DNA of 64,000 nt, taken from Halicephalobus mephisto. Taxonomy: Eukaryota; Nematoda; Chromadorea; Rhabditida; Panagrolaimidae. Below, piece after piece: positions 46,087 through 58,636 of the stretch (positions are counted from its first letter, which is position 1; each line of letters begins with the position of its first letter). The stretch is taken from assembly GCA_009193035.1 (NCBI GenBank), contig SWDT01000110.1, positions 90,309-154,308 on the forward strand, given 5' to 3'. The notes under the pieces were generated by a model that saw nothing but the letters and a program-made list of their open reading frames with translations, did not search any database and was not told the DNA's origin. A program made the translations under genes and the position numbers.

Positions 46087-49000
46087 GATGGGGGATTTTG
46101 TTCACTAGATTCCATTCTTTTCCATCAGTCAGAGGTGTAATGACATCTTTTCAATCATTATAATATTTTTATTTATTATAAATGAGAAGAAAGTCACATC
46201 TCCAACTTGATTTTCCAAAATATTCTCTCTAAATAACAGAATCAAGAATTGTTACAAATTTGTCTATTCTTGTGCCCTCAGAGATGAATTAAGAATAGTT
46301 TCTGAAAGAAACGTGAAAAAGATAAACCGTTTAAAAAACCTAGTCTGCTCCGAATTCTTTTCTAAAAAGAAGAAACTACACTTCAAAGTTGATAAATTTA
46401 TTTTTCTGCAAATTATGTATCTCACTTATTGTTCAAACTGTTATTCGACTGAAATGGACAATCTCGATGATTAAAAGTTATCAACTAAGAACTCAATTGT
46501 TCTGAATTCCCTTAGAATCTACAAAACAAATGAAATTTGAAGTAAAAAATTAAAAACATGAAGAACTTTTCCTTATTTTGTCGATGTCTTTCTTCAACTC
46601 TTTACACAGTAAAAATCGACAAATTTAGTTAAAATAATCAACAATTGCTGATGCTCAATTTCTAACACTTCTTTCAGAGAGTGAAATCAGAAAATAAACA
46701 CCTTAAAGGAACCTGACTCCTCCAAATTTATAACTACATTTCCGATTGAAGAAGACAAAAGAAGTAACGAGAAGAATGGAACTCACATTTTTTTATTATT
46801 TTAACTATTTTATTAATTTCTGATCTAGTTCTGAATTTGAAGCAATTGAATATTTTTGAATGAGCAGTACTCCTAAGATTCTTCAGTATTTTGAATTAAT
46901 ATTGAGAGTGTTCCAAAACTTAAAGAAAAAAGATATTTTTAAATAATCTTTCCCAGTTTATTCCCTAAACAGAGAAATGTATTTCTCAAAATGCAAAAAT
47001 GAACAGTTGAAGTGGACGATACATCTCAGTGTTTTCGATTCTCGTTTAATAACACCGAGTAGTCTCTAAATAAGAATAAATATTTATAAATCACTTTTTT
47101 TCATTCTGTTTTTCGAAAATACAGATCAGATGAAAATTAATAACGTTCAAACCTCCTAAATACTACCTTCCTTTCTTCTTTTGTGAATTGAGGAGATAAA
47201 TTGTTTTTAATACAGAGAATGATTTGAGTTCTCTAGACCCATTCCTTCTTATTCTTTTACAAAACATGAATAGTAGTAAAAATTGAAACAAATCAACTTT
47301 TCCGAGGATCCTAGTTTGTTGATATCTTAACGGCTACTTCAGGAGTGTTCACAGATCTTCAAAACAAAGGATCACAGAAATGATACGAAGGTACAAATGA
47401 TTAAAAACTATAGATTCTTTCTGAGTTGAATAAAAACTTCACTATTTCTAAAGGTTCTAGAAATTTAGAAAATTAACTTTTGAAATCATCAGTTTTCTTA
47501 CTGTTTCTCCTAAAATGTCAATTATTTCAAGGCAAGTTATTTAAATTGTGAGAATCACAGATCTTTTAAATTGTTCTCAAAGGGAGTACTCATAGTGTTA
47601 TGGTGTTTCTAGAAGACTTCTGAGACTATTTATTCCTTCGAATTGTTTCATTGCATTTCAGAAGTTCAAATTAGTAATTTAAGAATTTTTGAAATTAGCT
47701 ACTAATGTAGTAGAATATTTTAATTTCACTCTAATAATTCAAAAATTATTTTAGGATATTTCTGACAATTTTTGGAGGTCAGAAGGTCATAGGATAATAC
47801 AATGAATATCAGAGTATTTTGATATAGGTTCCCATAGTTTCCCAGCATATAATACAAAACTTGAGAATCTAGAAGAAGATTCCGAACTCTTCTTGAATTC
47901 AATCCACAGTTTTCTAACTCTCAGAACTACTCAAATATAGATTGATATCAAAACAATTCTCAAATTCTTCAAACTCTGGTAAAAGTTATAGCTGATAGTC
48001 AATAATGTAAGGGGTTGCGAGACCTCTCAGATTACAGTGGAAGAGTTTAGAACGTTTAAAATATTTCATATTTTTGTAACAAAACAGAACCCAGTGGAAG
48101 TTTTGTTTTTCTCTGAAATTCTGTGAGAACTTCCTGAACTATTCTGAAGTCTACATAAATTTTATAGAAGCTTCTAGTGCATTTGACTCCATTCTTGTCT
48201 TTGAAATTAACATTTGAGTGCAAAATTCTAGATGTTTCTGAGAACAGCTGGAAATCAGTGTTGAAGCAATTTCATGATAATATTAATTTTTTTATGAAGA
48301 ACTCACCAAGAAAAGTGAGGAATAAAAACCATGCCTACTCTTTTTGTAAGATGCACGTACTCTTCTTTCATTGCCCTTTTTTGGGGTTCTCTTCCCGTGA
48401 AAGTGTCAGCTCATGGACTTGAGGGTTCACTGCCCAAATTCTCTTCGTTCTTGAATGAAGCAATACTCGATTTGATTGAAATTTGTGATAAAGATATCTG
48501 AGAAATAAAAAGACGATGTTAAAATCAATTATGACCGAATGTTGTTTGTTATGAATGAAATAGAATATTTTAGACATCTTTTCAATACTCAAAATCAGAC
48601 AGTAGACTCTTCAACCGTTAGCAATATCACTAAAACATTTAGGATCTTCCTGAAGTCAATGAAAAGCTCTATAGTCTCGGGAATTTTATACGTACTTTTA
48701 GAACGTTTGAAAATTATCAAAATTTCCTGATTTTTGCATTATGATGAAATCTTTCAATATATTGAGAAACATAAAGAAAAATTTAAAAACCCTCTATAAT
48801 TCTATTTACATTTTTAAAAGCTAATAGAAGATTCCAGAATTACCGATGATATAATGAACATTATCAAACCTTCTCGGTGTCCACTAGAAGCTTTTAAATT
48901 CTCCAGAAACTTGTGTAAACTCTAGGGTCTAGTAGTAAGTTTGGAAACTATTTATAATTTTCTATATTTAATAATAGGTTCTCTGAGGACTTGGAAGGTG

Positions 49001-52000
49001 TGGAAATCTTGATAATTTCAGAGAACTTGAGTAACTAAGAGTTTCACGATCTGGAAACCTTGTATTGCAATATGGAAGATTCAGACAACTTTTGAGACAT
49101 TGTATGAAAACCTGATGTTCTTTTAAAGCATCTTCAATGGCTTCAGAACCCTCGAAAGTTAAAAAAAATATTATTGGTCTCTGGAAAACTCCACTGAATT
49201 CTAGAATGTTCTAATATCTTTCACTCAGTTTTCTAACATGTGAGAAACTTATGTGAAAATCTTATATATTCCAAAACTGTTTATTCAATTCTGGAAGACT
49301 CCAAAAATGGATATAAACTTTAGGATGCATTCAAAATGTTGAATTGAAGTTTGAAAGATTTTAGAAGTTTGTACGATTCTCCTAGAAAGCTTCAAAAGAT
49401 TCTGGAACTCTTGAATACTTCTAACTAGACTTTGAAAGATTGTAGCAGCTTTAAAAATATCTAATCAGATGGTAAAACTTCATGTGATTCTGGGACATCC
49501 CAATATCATTTTCTTACACATTATAAGGAAGTTCTATGAAATTCGCTGTTTTCAGATGTTTCCACAAAATTCTGAAAGGATCCAGAAATTTTCATAACAT
49601 CTCTAATTTCCGATTTTCTTGTTTAGATTCAGTGAATATTAAGATGATTGTGAATGATTACAGAAATCTCTGCTGAGTGGTGAGACAGATTAAAATTTCC
49701 CTCGGAATTGGGACAATATTTAAAAGTTCCTAGGATTGTCAAAGTTGCTAAATATTTTCATTAGGTTTTTGATAACTTCTGAGATTTTAAATCAAATGAA
49801 AATGTAAACGCTTTAATGCGATTCCAAAATTGTTCAATTTTCATAAGATATTCAAAAATTTTGTTCTGAGTGTATCAAAAATTGCAGATTCCTTTACTAA
49901 TTCGTGGAAGATCTCAAAATTTCTCTGAAGTTGAGGAGTACTGCCAATTCTTTTTCAATGTTGTACCAATTTTGTGTAATTTAAAAGAACTTCAGGGCAT
50001 TCTGCAGAATTCGGAGATATTTGAGAACTTCTTCTAAGATCCTGATAAATTCTCGAAATTTCCATAAGATAGGTGATTTAGAGGTTTCATAGTGCTTCAA
50101 TTGACTGGGAGGTTTCAGAAATCTCTTCGGAACTATGACGCTATGAAAATTAAAGGCAATCATTTTACGGAATTATCAAGACGTGAATTTCCAATCATTC
50201 CCTGAGAGAAGGAGCTGAATAAAGAACTTAGTCTAGACTCTAAATTAAGGAGTTGATCATGATTAAGTTCCAGCTGCTGAACATCCGTGAAAGAACTGTC
50301 TGCATGGTTGCAGGTGTTGAAGACCCTTAACATTCACGGAATCGCCTTTCAAATAATACCATAGATCTTTAAGCATATATTCCCTATAAAATCAAGACCA
50401 AACCTAGTGAGTTCTATTCGATATCTGTAATTTATTTTGCAGAAAGAATTCAGAAACATGCTTGATTTAATCAAAAAATTAAAAGTAGTTCTGTAAGAGA
50501 TTCCCGAGTTCACATCTTCATTCACTTTCAATTACACACTTCATCGAGAACATCAGCAGGGATCATCTTTGCAAAAAGTTACTGGTCTTCTAAATCATAG
50601 TATTCTTCATAAAGGAAATTGAATTTCAGAGGTTATATATGGAATTTCTGCTGGAGTTATGATCATATACTTGAAAATAAACTTCTTCGAAAGGATATTA
50701 GGTTAAATATATAGCCAATCAACTCAGTAAATAATACATTCATCGAATATCGAATGTAGATCATAACAAATAAGGAATCCATATATCGAAAGCAATGAAT
50801 AAAGAGAATGATCAGTATTCCTTGAATAATCACATCTTCGTTTTCTCATTCCGCCTTTCTTACTGTTCTATTGTCTTTCCTTATAATAAAGACCAGAGGA
50901 AGGAACAAAAAGAATAAACAAGAGAGGTTGCAAAAAATCATTTCTTCTGTTCCTTTCTTCATTGCTTCCCATTTGTTACACTGAAGTTCAATATGTAGAG
51001 GATATATCCATTCAGTAAGTTGATTACTAATTTATTTAATCTGATATCACTTTCTGCAAGTTTCTCTGAAGATAAAATGTCAGAAAATTAATACAGAAAC
51101 CTTCGTTTGGATTTCTTTCGTCAGGAATGATTATCGTGTTCCGAAGAACAGCGCCTAATTGTGAGAGTGACCCCTAATTGCATGATGAAGACAGTTCAAA
51201 ATGAGTAGATTTGTGAACTCTACGATTTCTAGTGAAATTATTTCCATATTTCAGATTAGAACAAATATAATCCTTGTTGTCTGATGATTATGTTAATCTA
51301 TCTCTAGTTCAAATTTGCATCCTCCTGTGTACCAATGTTTTCTGAAATAAGGTATTTAATCTAGAAAACATGAACTCTGGAATATGAGTTATTCTTCAAT
51401 TATTCCCTGGTAAAAGAACAGATTTCTAGAAAAAAACGAGCTCCAACTGATTAAATTCAGCAATGAAGAATAGAAGAGTGTCCAATAGAATTGTTTGAAA
51501 GAACTGAAATTCCACTGCCTTCTAACTTTCTGTGTATTCGACTAGTTCTTCCTCTTGATCTGTGTTGAAGATCAGTATTATTCCTCCTTGATTATCTGTG
51601 GTTATTTCTGTACTGTATTCTATGATTTGATTCCTTTGTGATCTCTTTTCGTAGTTCCGATGTGAATTTTCTCATTGGATGTAATTGCTTATTTCTGACA
51701 GTTTTCAGTTCCGATGTATAGAGAACATCTCCGACATATTGCTACTCCATTTCTGTATTTTGATTATGACATCTCTTTCGATAGATATTTCTCGTAGTTG
51801 AGAATTGTAGTCTGAATAAATCTTATAAAATACTTCAATTCGCAGGAATGTTAAAGTTGATCAAAAATCCCGAAAATTAAATGTTTTTTATTCTGAATGT
51901 TGTGAGAAGGCAACTCATGTTACTCATTTATGAATGGATCATCTATACTTTTGCAATTATTCACATCCTTCGAAGAATACTAGAGGATAGTGACCAGCGA

Positions 52001-52522
52001 ATTCAACTTTTTGGTTTCCCCAAACACTATCTAGATTGACGAAATCATGAATTGTAACCAAGAAAAATATTGGGGAGATTCAGATTTTAGGGTCTAGTAG
52101 AAACTCAAAACCCTCTAAAACTGTCCAGAACCTCTTAGAATCCAACGAAAAGTTGTGAAGTTGGAAGACACTCAAGAATTCTATGAAGTATCTAGAACTT
52201 TTAAACTTTTCTGGAATCCAGTAAAATGTTGAAAGTGTTTAGGATCATATGGGGATTTATTTGATTTCTCAAAACCTCATGGAATCTGGTAGAGTTTAAA
52301 TAATCCCATCGAAAGTCGTGTAGTATCCCAGAATCTTTAGAACTTTCTATTTTAAAACTCCTACTGATTATCGAGAAATCAGGGAATTTTCGAGAGTTCT
52401 AGGTTTTTCTGTTATATTCTGGAAGCTTTTAGAGTTCTGTAGACAAGCCTAGTGACAATATCTCCATAGGATCCTAGAAGCTTTCCCGATTGAAAACAAT
52501 ACTGATCGCATCAAACATCATT
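46087..52522. repeat. 6.4-kb gene-poor stretch with degenerate repeats
   Basis: No supported gene. TTCTAGAA-type arrays like those in the introns occur at about 49100-49700 and 52080-52480. One clear palindrome lies at 51985-52032 (GGATAGTGACC to CCAAACACTATC). Confidence 0.5.
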
Positions 52523-52660
52523 TCATGTGGTTGTAGGAATAACCTCTAACAATGTCGAAATAGGAGTTCGATCCTCCAGCTTCGAAAGATAAATCAAACT
52601 GCAGCCAGTGTTCTTCAAACCGGATGAATACATGAAATGAGTGACGATGATTGCATCCAT
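52523..52660 (-). other. small open frame of 45 codons, uncertain
   Basis: Starts MDAIIVTHFMYSSGL and ends VIPTTT. Codon use looks coding and it lies just beyond a good acceptor (ACTTTCAG), downstream of the gene at 52880. It could be an exon of a small separate gene or chance. Confidence 0.22.
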
Positions 52661-52879
52661 ATCTTCAACGAATTAAAACCCTGAAAGTACTTAATTCAAT
52701 TTCATTCCAAATCGAAACACTAGATTACCAACCTGTTAGAAGCCATTCTAATCGCTCCTAAACACTGCGGTGAACAGAGTATTTTATAAAATAACAGAAG
52801 AAACGAAAATTTAAAACAAAACTGTTAACAGAACGAACAAACTAAAACTTTTAACAACCTGATGGGACTACGGCGTCAT

Positions 52880-53623
52880 TTACCGAGTTCTAAATCTGTT
52901 TCTTACCATCTTTCTGATCCGTTGACTCAAGTTCCTGAGTCTGTTGCTCAACGAACTCTTCTTCGGGATGGGCTCCGATATTACCGATACAGTCTTCATG
53001 AGGCTGTCGACATGATCCTCATTGGTCATCAATGACGAGCGATCTTCAACGGTATCCTCAACAACGGACTCCGAAGATTCGTCGTAGGAACAACATTCGT
53101 CCACGATACTTCCTTCCCTACTATCTTCAAAGATGATTGGGAGCTTGTTGAAGCGTAAGGCAACGCTCTAAAGACAATTCGAAGTTGTCACAGGGAATTA
53201 TCATCAAGATGGAAGGAAACAAACCTTGCGGAGTGGGATCTCATTCATCTCTTCGTCTGTGAAGTACTCACTTTCCTCAAACTCTTCTCCATAAGGACGG
53301 TATTCCTCATACTGAGGACATGCCATCAGCTCCTCTTCCATGAACCTCTTGATGTTCCTGGAAAACAAAAATATAAGAACAAAGAGCTATTCACAAACCT
53401 CAAAACGTTCGTCAGAGAGGGTTTGTCCTTATAAGTATGGACAACCACATGGAGGTCGAAGAGGAGGTCCCTCTTCATCCAGGGAGGAATGCGGTCAGCA
53501 ACCTGGTGAAGCCAGCTGAAAAAGAAACTATTACTGAAAATTAACAGGAAAGCAACTGTACCTGCTCAATTCGAAGACCGCATCTGGCGAATCATAACAC
53601 GAAACATCTTCGAGGATGTTCAT
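52880..53623 (-). CDS. acidic 199-residue protein, family not recognised
   Basis: Four exons on the minus strand: 53623-53562, 53515-53399, 53357-53225 and 53167-52880, all in frame with GT/AG ends. Residues 1-60 contain a Trp-rich helical part (WLHQVADRIPPWMKRDLLFD, then LHVVVHTYKDKPSLTNVL). The middle is strongly acidic (EEFEESEYFTDEEMNE), with a Ser/Glu/Asp-rich stretch after it. The last 30 residues switch to strongly basic (SNRLRNLSQRIRKMVRNRF). An acidic centre with a basic tail suggests an intracellular regulatory or nucleic-acid-associated protein, by inference only. It is the sole gene seen between 34.2 and 57.3 kb apart from the 5S genes. Its codons and GC content stand out from the surrounding repeats. 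Confidence 0.75.
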
Positions 53624-56560
53624 GGTAAAAGTGGATAATTGGTAACGAGAGGAATAGTATCAATCACCTAGAAAAGTGAAAATAAGATAATAATAGAAAG
53701 TAAATAATAAATGATAAACAAAAAAAGACGAAGCACAACACAGTAGAACAGTCATTCGTGCTAAGACACAGAAATCGAGGCAATCTCCCGCTCCTTTGGA
53801 AGGAATAATATTCTAGGTTTTTTCAAATTCTTATTCGGGATTTTGCTCTTTCAAACAGGTATTTTAACTCACATCTAATAACAGTAAAATATGGAAGTGA
53901 ATTAAATAGTTTAGACGGAAATCAATGGATAAATTTAGTTTCTTCGCTTTTTAGGGTTTTTTAAAGTTAAAAATTAATGTTGTATTCTTTGAGGAGTCAC
54001 TTTGATTCATTTAAAGAGAATAAAGTAGTACTAATTTTATACTAGTTTAAGAATGGATATATTTGTGAACTTATTTAACATTCTTGATTGAAAAGATGAA
54101 TCGGAAATATTCATTCTCCTGTTTATCACTTGTGAATATGTTGAAACTGTCCACATCAAAAGGAATTGAAAAGATTGGAAGGATAGTGCTCACACATTTT
54201 ATATCTGTGAATTTCTTGGACACTATCTATGTTCTCTGAAGAATTGAGAGATTTAGAATTAATTTCCTTCTGACTTTTCACGTCTATCTGTTAGATGATG
54301 TTTGCGTAAATCGAATAAGAATTCTAGAAATTTTCGGAATAGTGATGTGAGAATCCACATTATCAAATTCCCCAAATACTATCTTAATTTCTAAAAGGAT
54401 TCAAAATCTGAAATCTATTGTCTACTTTGTATTTAGGAAAAATGTATTAACTGTATTCTCAGAAAAGATATTTTATAACTTTAAAACAGTTGATTAATTC
54501 AATTTGAAATTTTTTGTCATTAGAATATGATGTGTTGTTCTACTGTGAATTGAAAGCAATGGAAATAATAGTGTTTAGGAAATTCAAATTTCTTGATCTT
54601 ACAAACACTGTTCACATCATTTTAATACGGATCAAAATAGATAACATTAGGAATTTAGAATCTTTAAATTACAAGTCATTGTTAATTTCTTCGAATCGAA
54701 AAGTGAAAATAAGAAAAACAATCAGCAAGTGCAACTTTTATTATTTGTCAGAAATAATCATTTCAATTTTATTGATATTTTCTGTCTAAAAAGGAATTAG
54801 AAATATTTAATGAAATAATATTTCTAAGTTCATGTTTCGGAACACTATTAACGTCTATATAATAGGAATTGGAAGAATTGGAGAACAGTAAATTTCCTAT
54901 AGATATTTTTAAAAAGTTTTTTGAACATTATCTCTTTCTACTTTTCCAATTTTACTTTGAAGGAATTGAATATTTTTGAGAAACTCCGGAATCTCTCACT
55001 AATACTTGGACTATTTATGGGATTTATAGAAATTTAAAAATCAAGAAGATACTCCTTTGTATATTCATTCCACGTTCTTCAGTTTCTCTAATTCTTGCTA
55101 TGTAGATATGAATAGTGTTCCAAGGTATATACTTGGGAATGTCATTCAATTAAATATTTCTAATTTATTTTTAGACAGAAAATATCAATAAAATTGAAAT
55201 GAACGATCTAAAGAAATTCAATTTTCTAAACACTTCCAAAGAGCTCCAATCAACAAAGATATTACCCATATTGTTAGAGAAATTTGTTTAAATCACTCTG
55301 AGCTTATCTTTTCTACCCTTTCACAAATCAATTTGATTATTTCTGAACACTAATAAAATTTTATTCTAGATATTATTTTCTTTTCAACTCAAAAAGTCCT
55401 GTGTCTCATGCGCTCAAATATCTGAGCTTGCAGATATTAGCTAGTTTCGTCTACTTCTCCATGTCATTTAAATAAGGTAGATAGTGTCTAAAGAATTAAA
55501 AAGCTTGAATGTTTTAAACACTGTTTTCTTGTCTTTAAATGTTTATTAGAAATACAGAAACGCTATTTGAAGGAGAACAAATAAGCCGTCAAATAGCTTA
55601 ACTGTTTCGAGGTTCTGCAATTTGATTGTCAAAAGTATAGAAGAAATACACACTATGTATTCTAAATTTTCAGTTCTTTCTTCAGAGTCCAGAATAGTGT
55701 TTAAGGAATTCAGAAATATGAATTTCGAAAACATTATTCTCTTTTAGTTCTTTATCTAAGAACACCAATTCCGTTCCAAAATCTGAAGATTAGAAATACT
55801 GCTATTGAATTGCCCAAGTTCCGCAATTCATCTTCTAAGAACAAAATTAATACTTTAGAAATTCAGAATTTGAAGTACTGTTCTAATGACTCTTTCCAAA
55901 TCATTGAGTTCTTCAAAAGGACATGGATTCTGTCTATGAATATCTATTCAAAGATCAAATGAGTTTATTCTTTCTCATGCTGTTCAAAACGCTTCATAGA
56001 ACCTGAAGAAGTTTTGAAATCAGAAACAGAAGATCACAGTGATGGAAGAATTTCTTTCCCCCTCAAAAAATCTTAAATCAAAAAGTCCCAAAATAAAGGA
56101 AACGAGTCTGACAGACTTGGGGCTTTCGTGTCCTCTGAGGTCATCTTCAAACAACCTGACAATATTTAAAATTGAACGAAATTAAATGTCTCAAGAGAAG
56201 AAGGTATTCAGATTATCTTCAAAATTCTTTATTAAATTAGAATAATATTACAATGATAAAAAAGGTGAAGAGTTTTAAAATTATTTATTATCTTCAGTTT
56301 ATTTAATCCTCATTCTGTAAAGATACAAATTTAAAAATATGAAATTTCTTATTATTGCTTTTGATTTCTCAAATTCCTTTTGTATCACAATGAATAGTAT
56401 CCAAAAAATTCGAAAAAATGAAATTCGTGAACACTATCCTTGCAATCTTTTGAATCTTTGTTAAGAAGAAAGCTGCAAAATATTCAAAGTGATAAATTTA
56501 CCAAATATTAGCAACCTTCCCCTTAGCACTCAGTCAAAAAAATTAAAAATTTTGATTGAT
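53624..56560. repeat. gene-poor stretch rich in ~48-bp palindromes
   Basis: No gene supported. Palindromes with matching arm spacing occur at 54181-54228, 54567-54612, 55480-55526, 55692-55740 and 56392-56439. 54228-54532 is the inverted copy of 29181-29484. Confidence 0.6.
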
Positions 56561-56635
56561 TGCTTAAATGGTTTAGTGGTTAAAATTAGAACCTTTAAGC
56601 CGCTTAAACTGCCGAGGTTCGATTCCCGCAAAGCA
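56561..56635 (+). repeat. tRNA-like head of a SINE-type repeat
   Basis: Contains an A-box-like TGGTTTAGTGG at 56569-56579 and a perfect B box GGTTCGATTCC at 56616-56626. TGCTT at the start can pair with AAGCA at the end over 75 nt. The T-stem does not pair well and no convincing anticodon arm forms, so this is a tRNA-derived sequence and not a working tRNA. Confidence 0.6.
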
Positions 56636-56679
56636 CAAGGATTTCGAATTGTCCCTCATGAGTAATAGGACAGTGGCAA

Positions 56680-56980
56680 TATCGGAGGATGGGGTACCAA
56701 AAGTGAAGCATAGGGTAACAGAAGGCGAGGATGGGGTAGCAGAAATGAAGAATGGGGTAGTAGGTAGGAAGATTACTGTAACAAAAAAGAGTACTGTAAT
56801 ACAAAAATAGGATACTGTAACAGGCAAAATAGGTACGGTAATAGGCCAAGGAGTATGGTAATGAAAAGGAGGTATACTGTAACAATAAAAGGGTATACTG
56901 TAGCAGGAAAAAGGAGTACTGTAGCAGGAAAATGGTATACTGTAACAGGAAAAAGAAGTACTGTAATTAATAGGTAAAAA
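56680..56980 (+). repeat. TACTGTAACA minisatellite
   Basis: About a dozen imperfect units of 20-24 bp with the core TACTGTAACAGGAAAAAG, grading at the left into related GGGGTAGCAGAAATG units. It begins about 45 bp after the tRNA-like head and may be its tail. Confidence 0.8.
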
Positions 56981-57047
56981 TTAAAGTGAAAAAATAGTGT
57001 TTTCTTCGCTTCTCTGACAGGAATTTTATTCTCCACTTTCTTTGATT

Positions 57048-57151
57048 GAAAAAGTGATGATTCCTCTCAGATTTGAAGAGCAAAATATGCATCATAAGGT
57101 AATCGGACCCGTAGATTCCGAATCTGAAGTCAGAATTGAGGGCTGACCTTC
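57048..57151 (-). repeat. dispersed repeat, inverted copy of 43642-43745
   Basis: Lies between the minisatellite and the DNase II gene; GTAGATTCCGAATCTGAAGT here mirrors the copy at 43.6 kb. Confidence 0.75.
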
Positions 57152-57303
57152 AAATTCAGGAGATTCTGGGTCTTGAAATGCTAATACTAATTGATTCAGA
57201 ATTCAAAGACCTATAAAACTTGTAGGTCATCCTCTAAATATTAAAACGAAAATGGAATGTGATATTTTATCTTCAATAAATATCATCTGATTATTGGTCT
57301 TCC

Positions 57304-58474
57304 TCAGCAGGAGTTGGTGGAAATAACCATGGGGTTGTAGACGCCCCAGACTGTGTTGGAGTTGAGGCAGACGGTTCCTCCACCACGAACGAATTGTGAA
57401 CTCTGAAAATGAACTCATCCAACATTTGATCACTTTTAATGTCCCTTACCATTCGGTTGATGTCTCCAATGCAGACATAGGGTTTGCTGCTACTGGTGCT
57501 GATTGCGATCTTGGAATGGTCATGGGTGTACTTGAATTCCGAAGTAGATCCGACCTTCATGTATTCAACATCAAGCACAACGTACTTTGCAGAGCAGTCA
57601 AGGGGAATGACATGTCCCATCCTCCAACTTTCGATGTTCAGAGGAACTTGTAGAAATGGAGCCACAAGGTTATCGTACAAATCCTGATTGAATTCCCCTG
57701 TTTTCGCAAAGGAAGTAAACTCTTGTCCTCCTGCTGTGGTTAAAGTTAAAATACTTGTGTAAGGAACACCCGTTTTTTGTGCTTTCTTTCGATGACACTA
57801 GCTAGGCGGGATTGTCGGCAACAAAAGAAGTTGGGAGGTTAGAATTGTAAATATAAGGATGATTAAAGTAAAGCTGGGTTCCAATCCTGCTTAACTGATC
57901 ATAATTGAAAGAGAGACACAGAAAAGACTGGCCATGGATCGTGCTAGGATGAGGAAATGTGTAAGCATCCGTGGGAGGGAATTTCGGAACAGAATGAATG
58001 AGCCAAAATCCGGAAGTCTTGTCAAAGAAGACAACTCCCTTTAGTGTGACCGTATTCCGTTCTGTCGCTGAGGATATCCGGGCGATCGATGCCCAATTTC
58101 TCGAAGAGCTTATATGTGTCAACGATTTCATCATTGTACATGACGTAGGCGTAGTCGCTGCCTTGATGATCGTAATATTGTTGGAGAGTGTAAGCAACAG
58201 CCTAAAGGTCCAGAATATGAGAGTTCAGAAATATTCTCACCTGTTCTTTAGTGCTTATATTCTTGGAACTCGGGGTAAAGGAATTGGAGTTGGCATCCAT
58301 GTAGTAGAGGCCAACACCATCTTCAACTCCAGAAAGACTGCTGTCGTTGATTCTCGGCATCTTGTAGACGATAAACCAGTCAACATTATTGTTGTTCTGG
58401 TCCTTACAGCTGATGCCGTTGACGGAGAGGAACTGGCAGCACAAAACTACTGTCAGAAAAACTGTGGACTTCAT
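57304..58474 (-). CDS. deoxyribonuclease II, frameshifted as sequenced
   Basis: Acid endonuclease that degrades DNA in lysosomes or the gut lumen (NUC-1/CRN-6/7 relatives in nematodes). Exons on the minus strand: 58474-58241, 58201-57450 and 57402-57304. The signal peptide (MKSTVFLTVVLCCQFLSVNG) is followed by ISCKDQNNNNVDWFIVYKMP, the family opening. GHTKG supplies the first HxK motif and THDHSKIAI the second; the C terminus has FVRGGGTVC. The middle exon is out of frame at three homopolymers: one G too many at 58037-58039, one base too few at 57808-57810 and one too few at 57773-57778. With these set aside the length would be about 361 residues, normal for the family. Motifs, splice sites and both catalytic histidines are intact, which favours sequence errors over a pseudogene, though I cannot exclude the latter. 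An upstream ATG at 58498 is possible, but 58474 begins the signal peptide. Confidence 0.85.
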
Positions 58475-58552
58475 TTCGCGATTAATTCTCTGTTCCAAAT
58501 GTAAAGTGCTTTCCCATCTCTTTTATTCCGGAAACAATACCACGTATTCAAT

Positions 58553-58636
58553 TGATAATTACCGACAACAATGATAAGAAAGATTATGCATCATTGATCT
58601 GAATTCAAAGGATTAATTTTTAATCGTTTATGATAA
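58553..58636. promoter_or_regulatory. TGATAA cluster upstream of DNase II
   Basis: TGATAA at 58553-58558, 58572-58577 and 58631-58636, within 165 bp of the start codon. As at xanthine dehydrogenase, this fits intestinal GATA-factor control, plausible for a digestive nuclease. Confidence 0.45.

Noticed and set aside
36200..46100. Spliced-leader RNA gene beside the 5S genes
   Set aside because: In some nematodes the two alternate; I looked for an SL1-like leader on both strands around both 5S copies and saw none.
56561..56635. Functional tRNA gene
   Set aside because: A and B boxes are present, but T-stem and anticodon arm do not pair well.
57998..58504. 168-codon plus-strand frame
   Set aside because: It is antisense to the DNase II exons, which have family motifs and splice sites.
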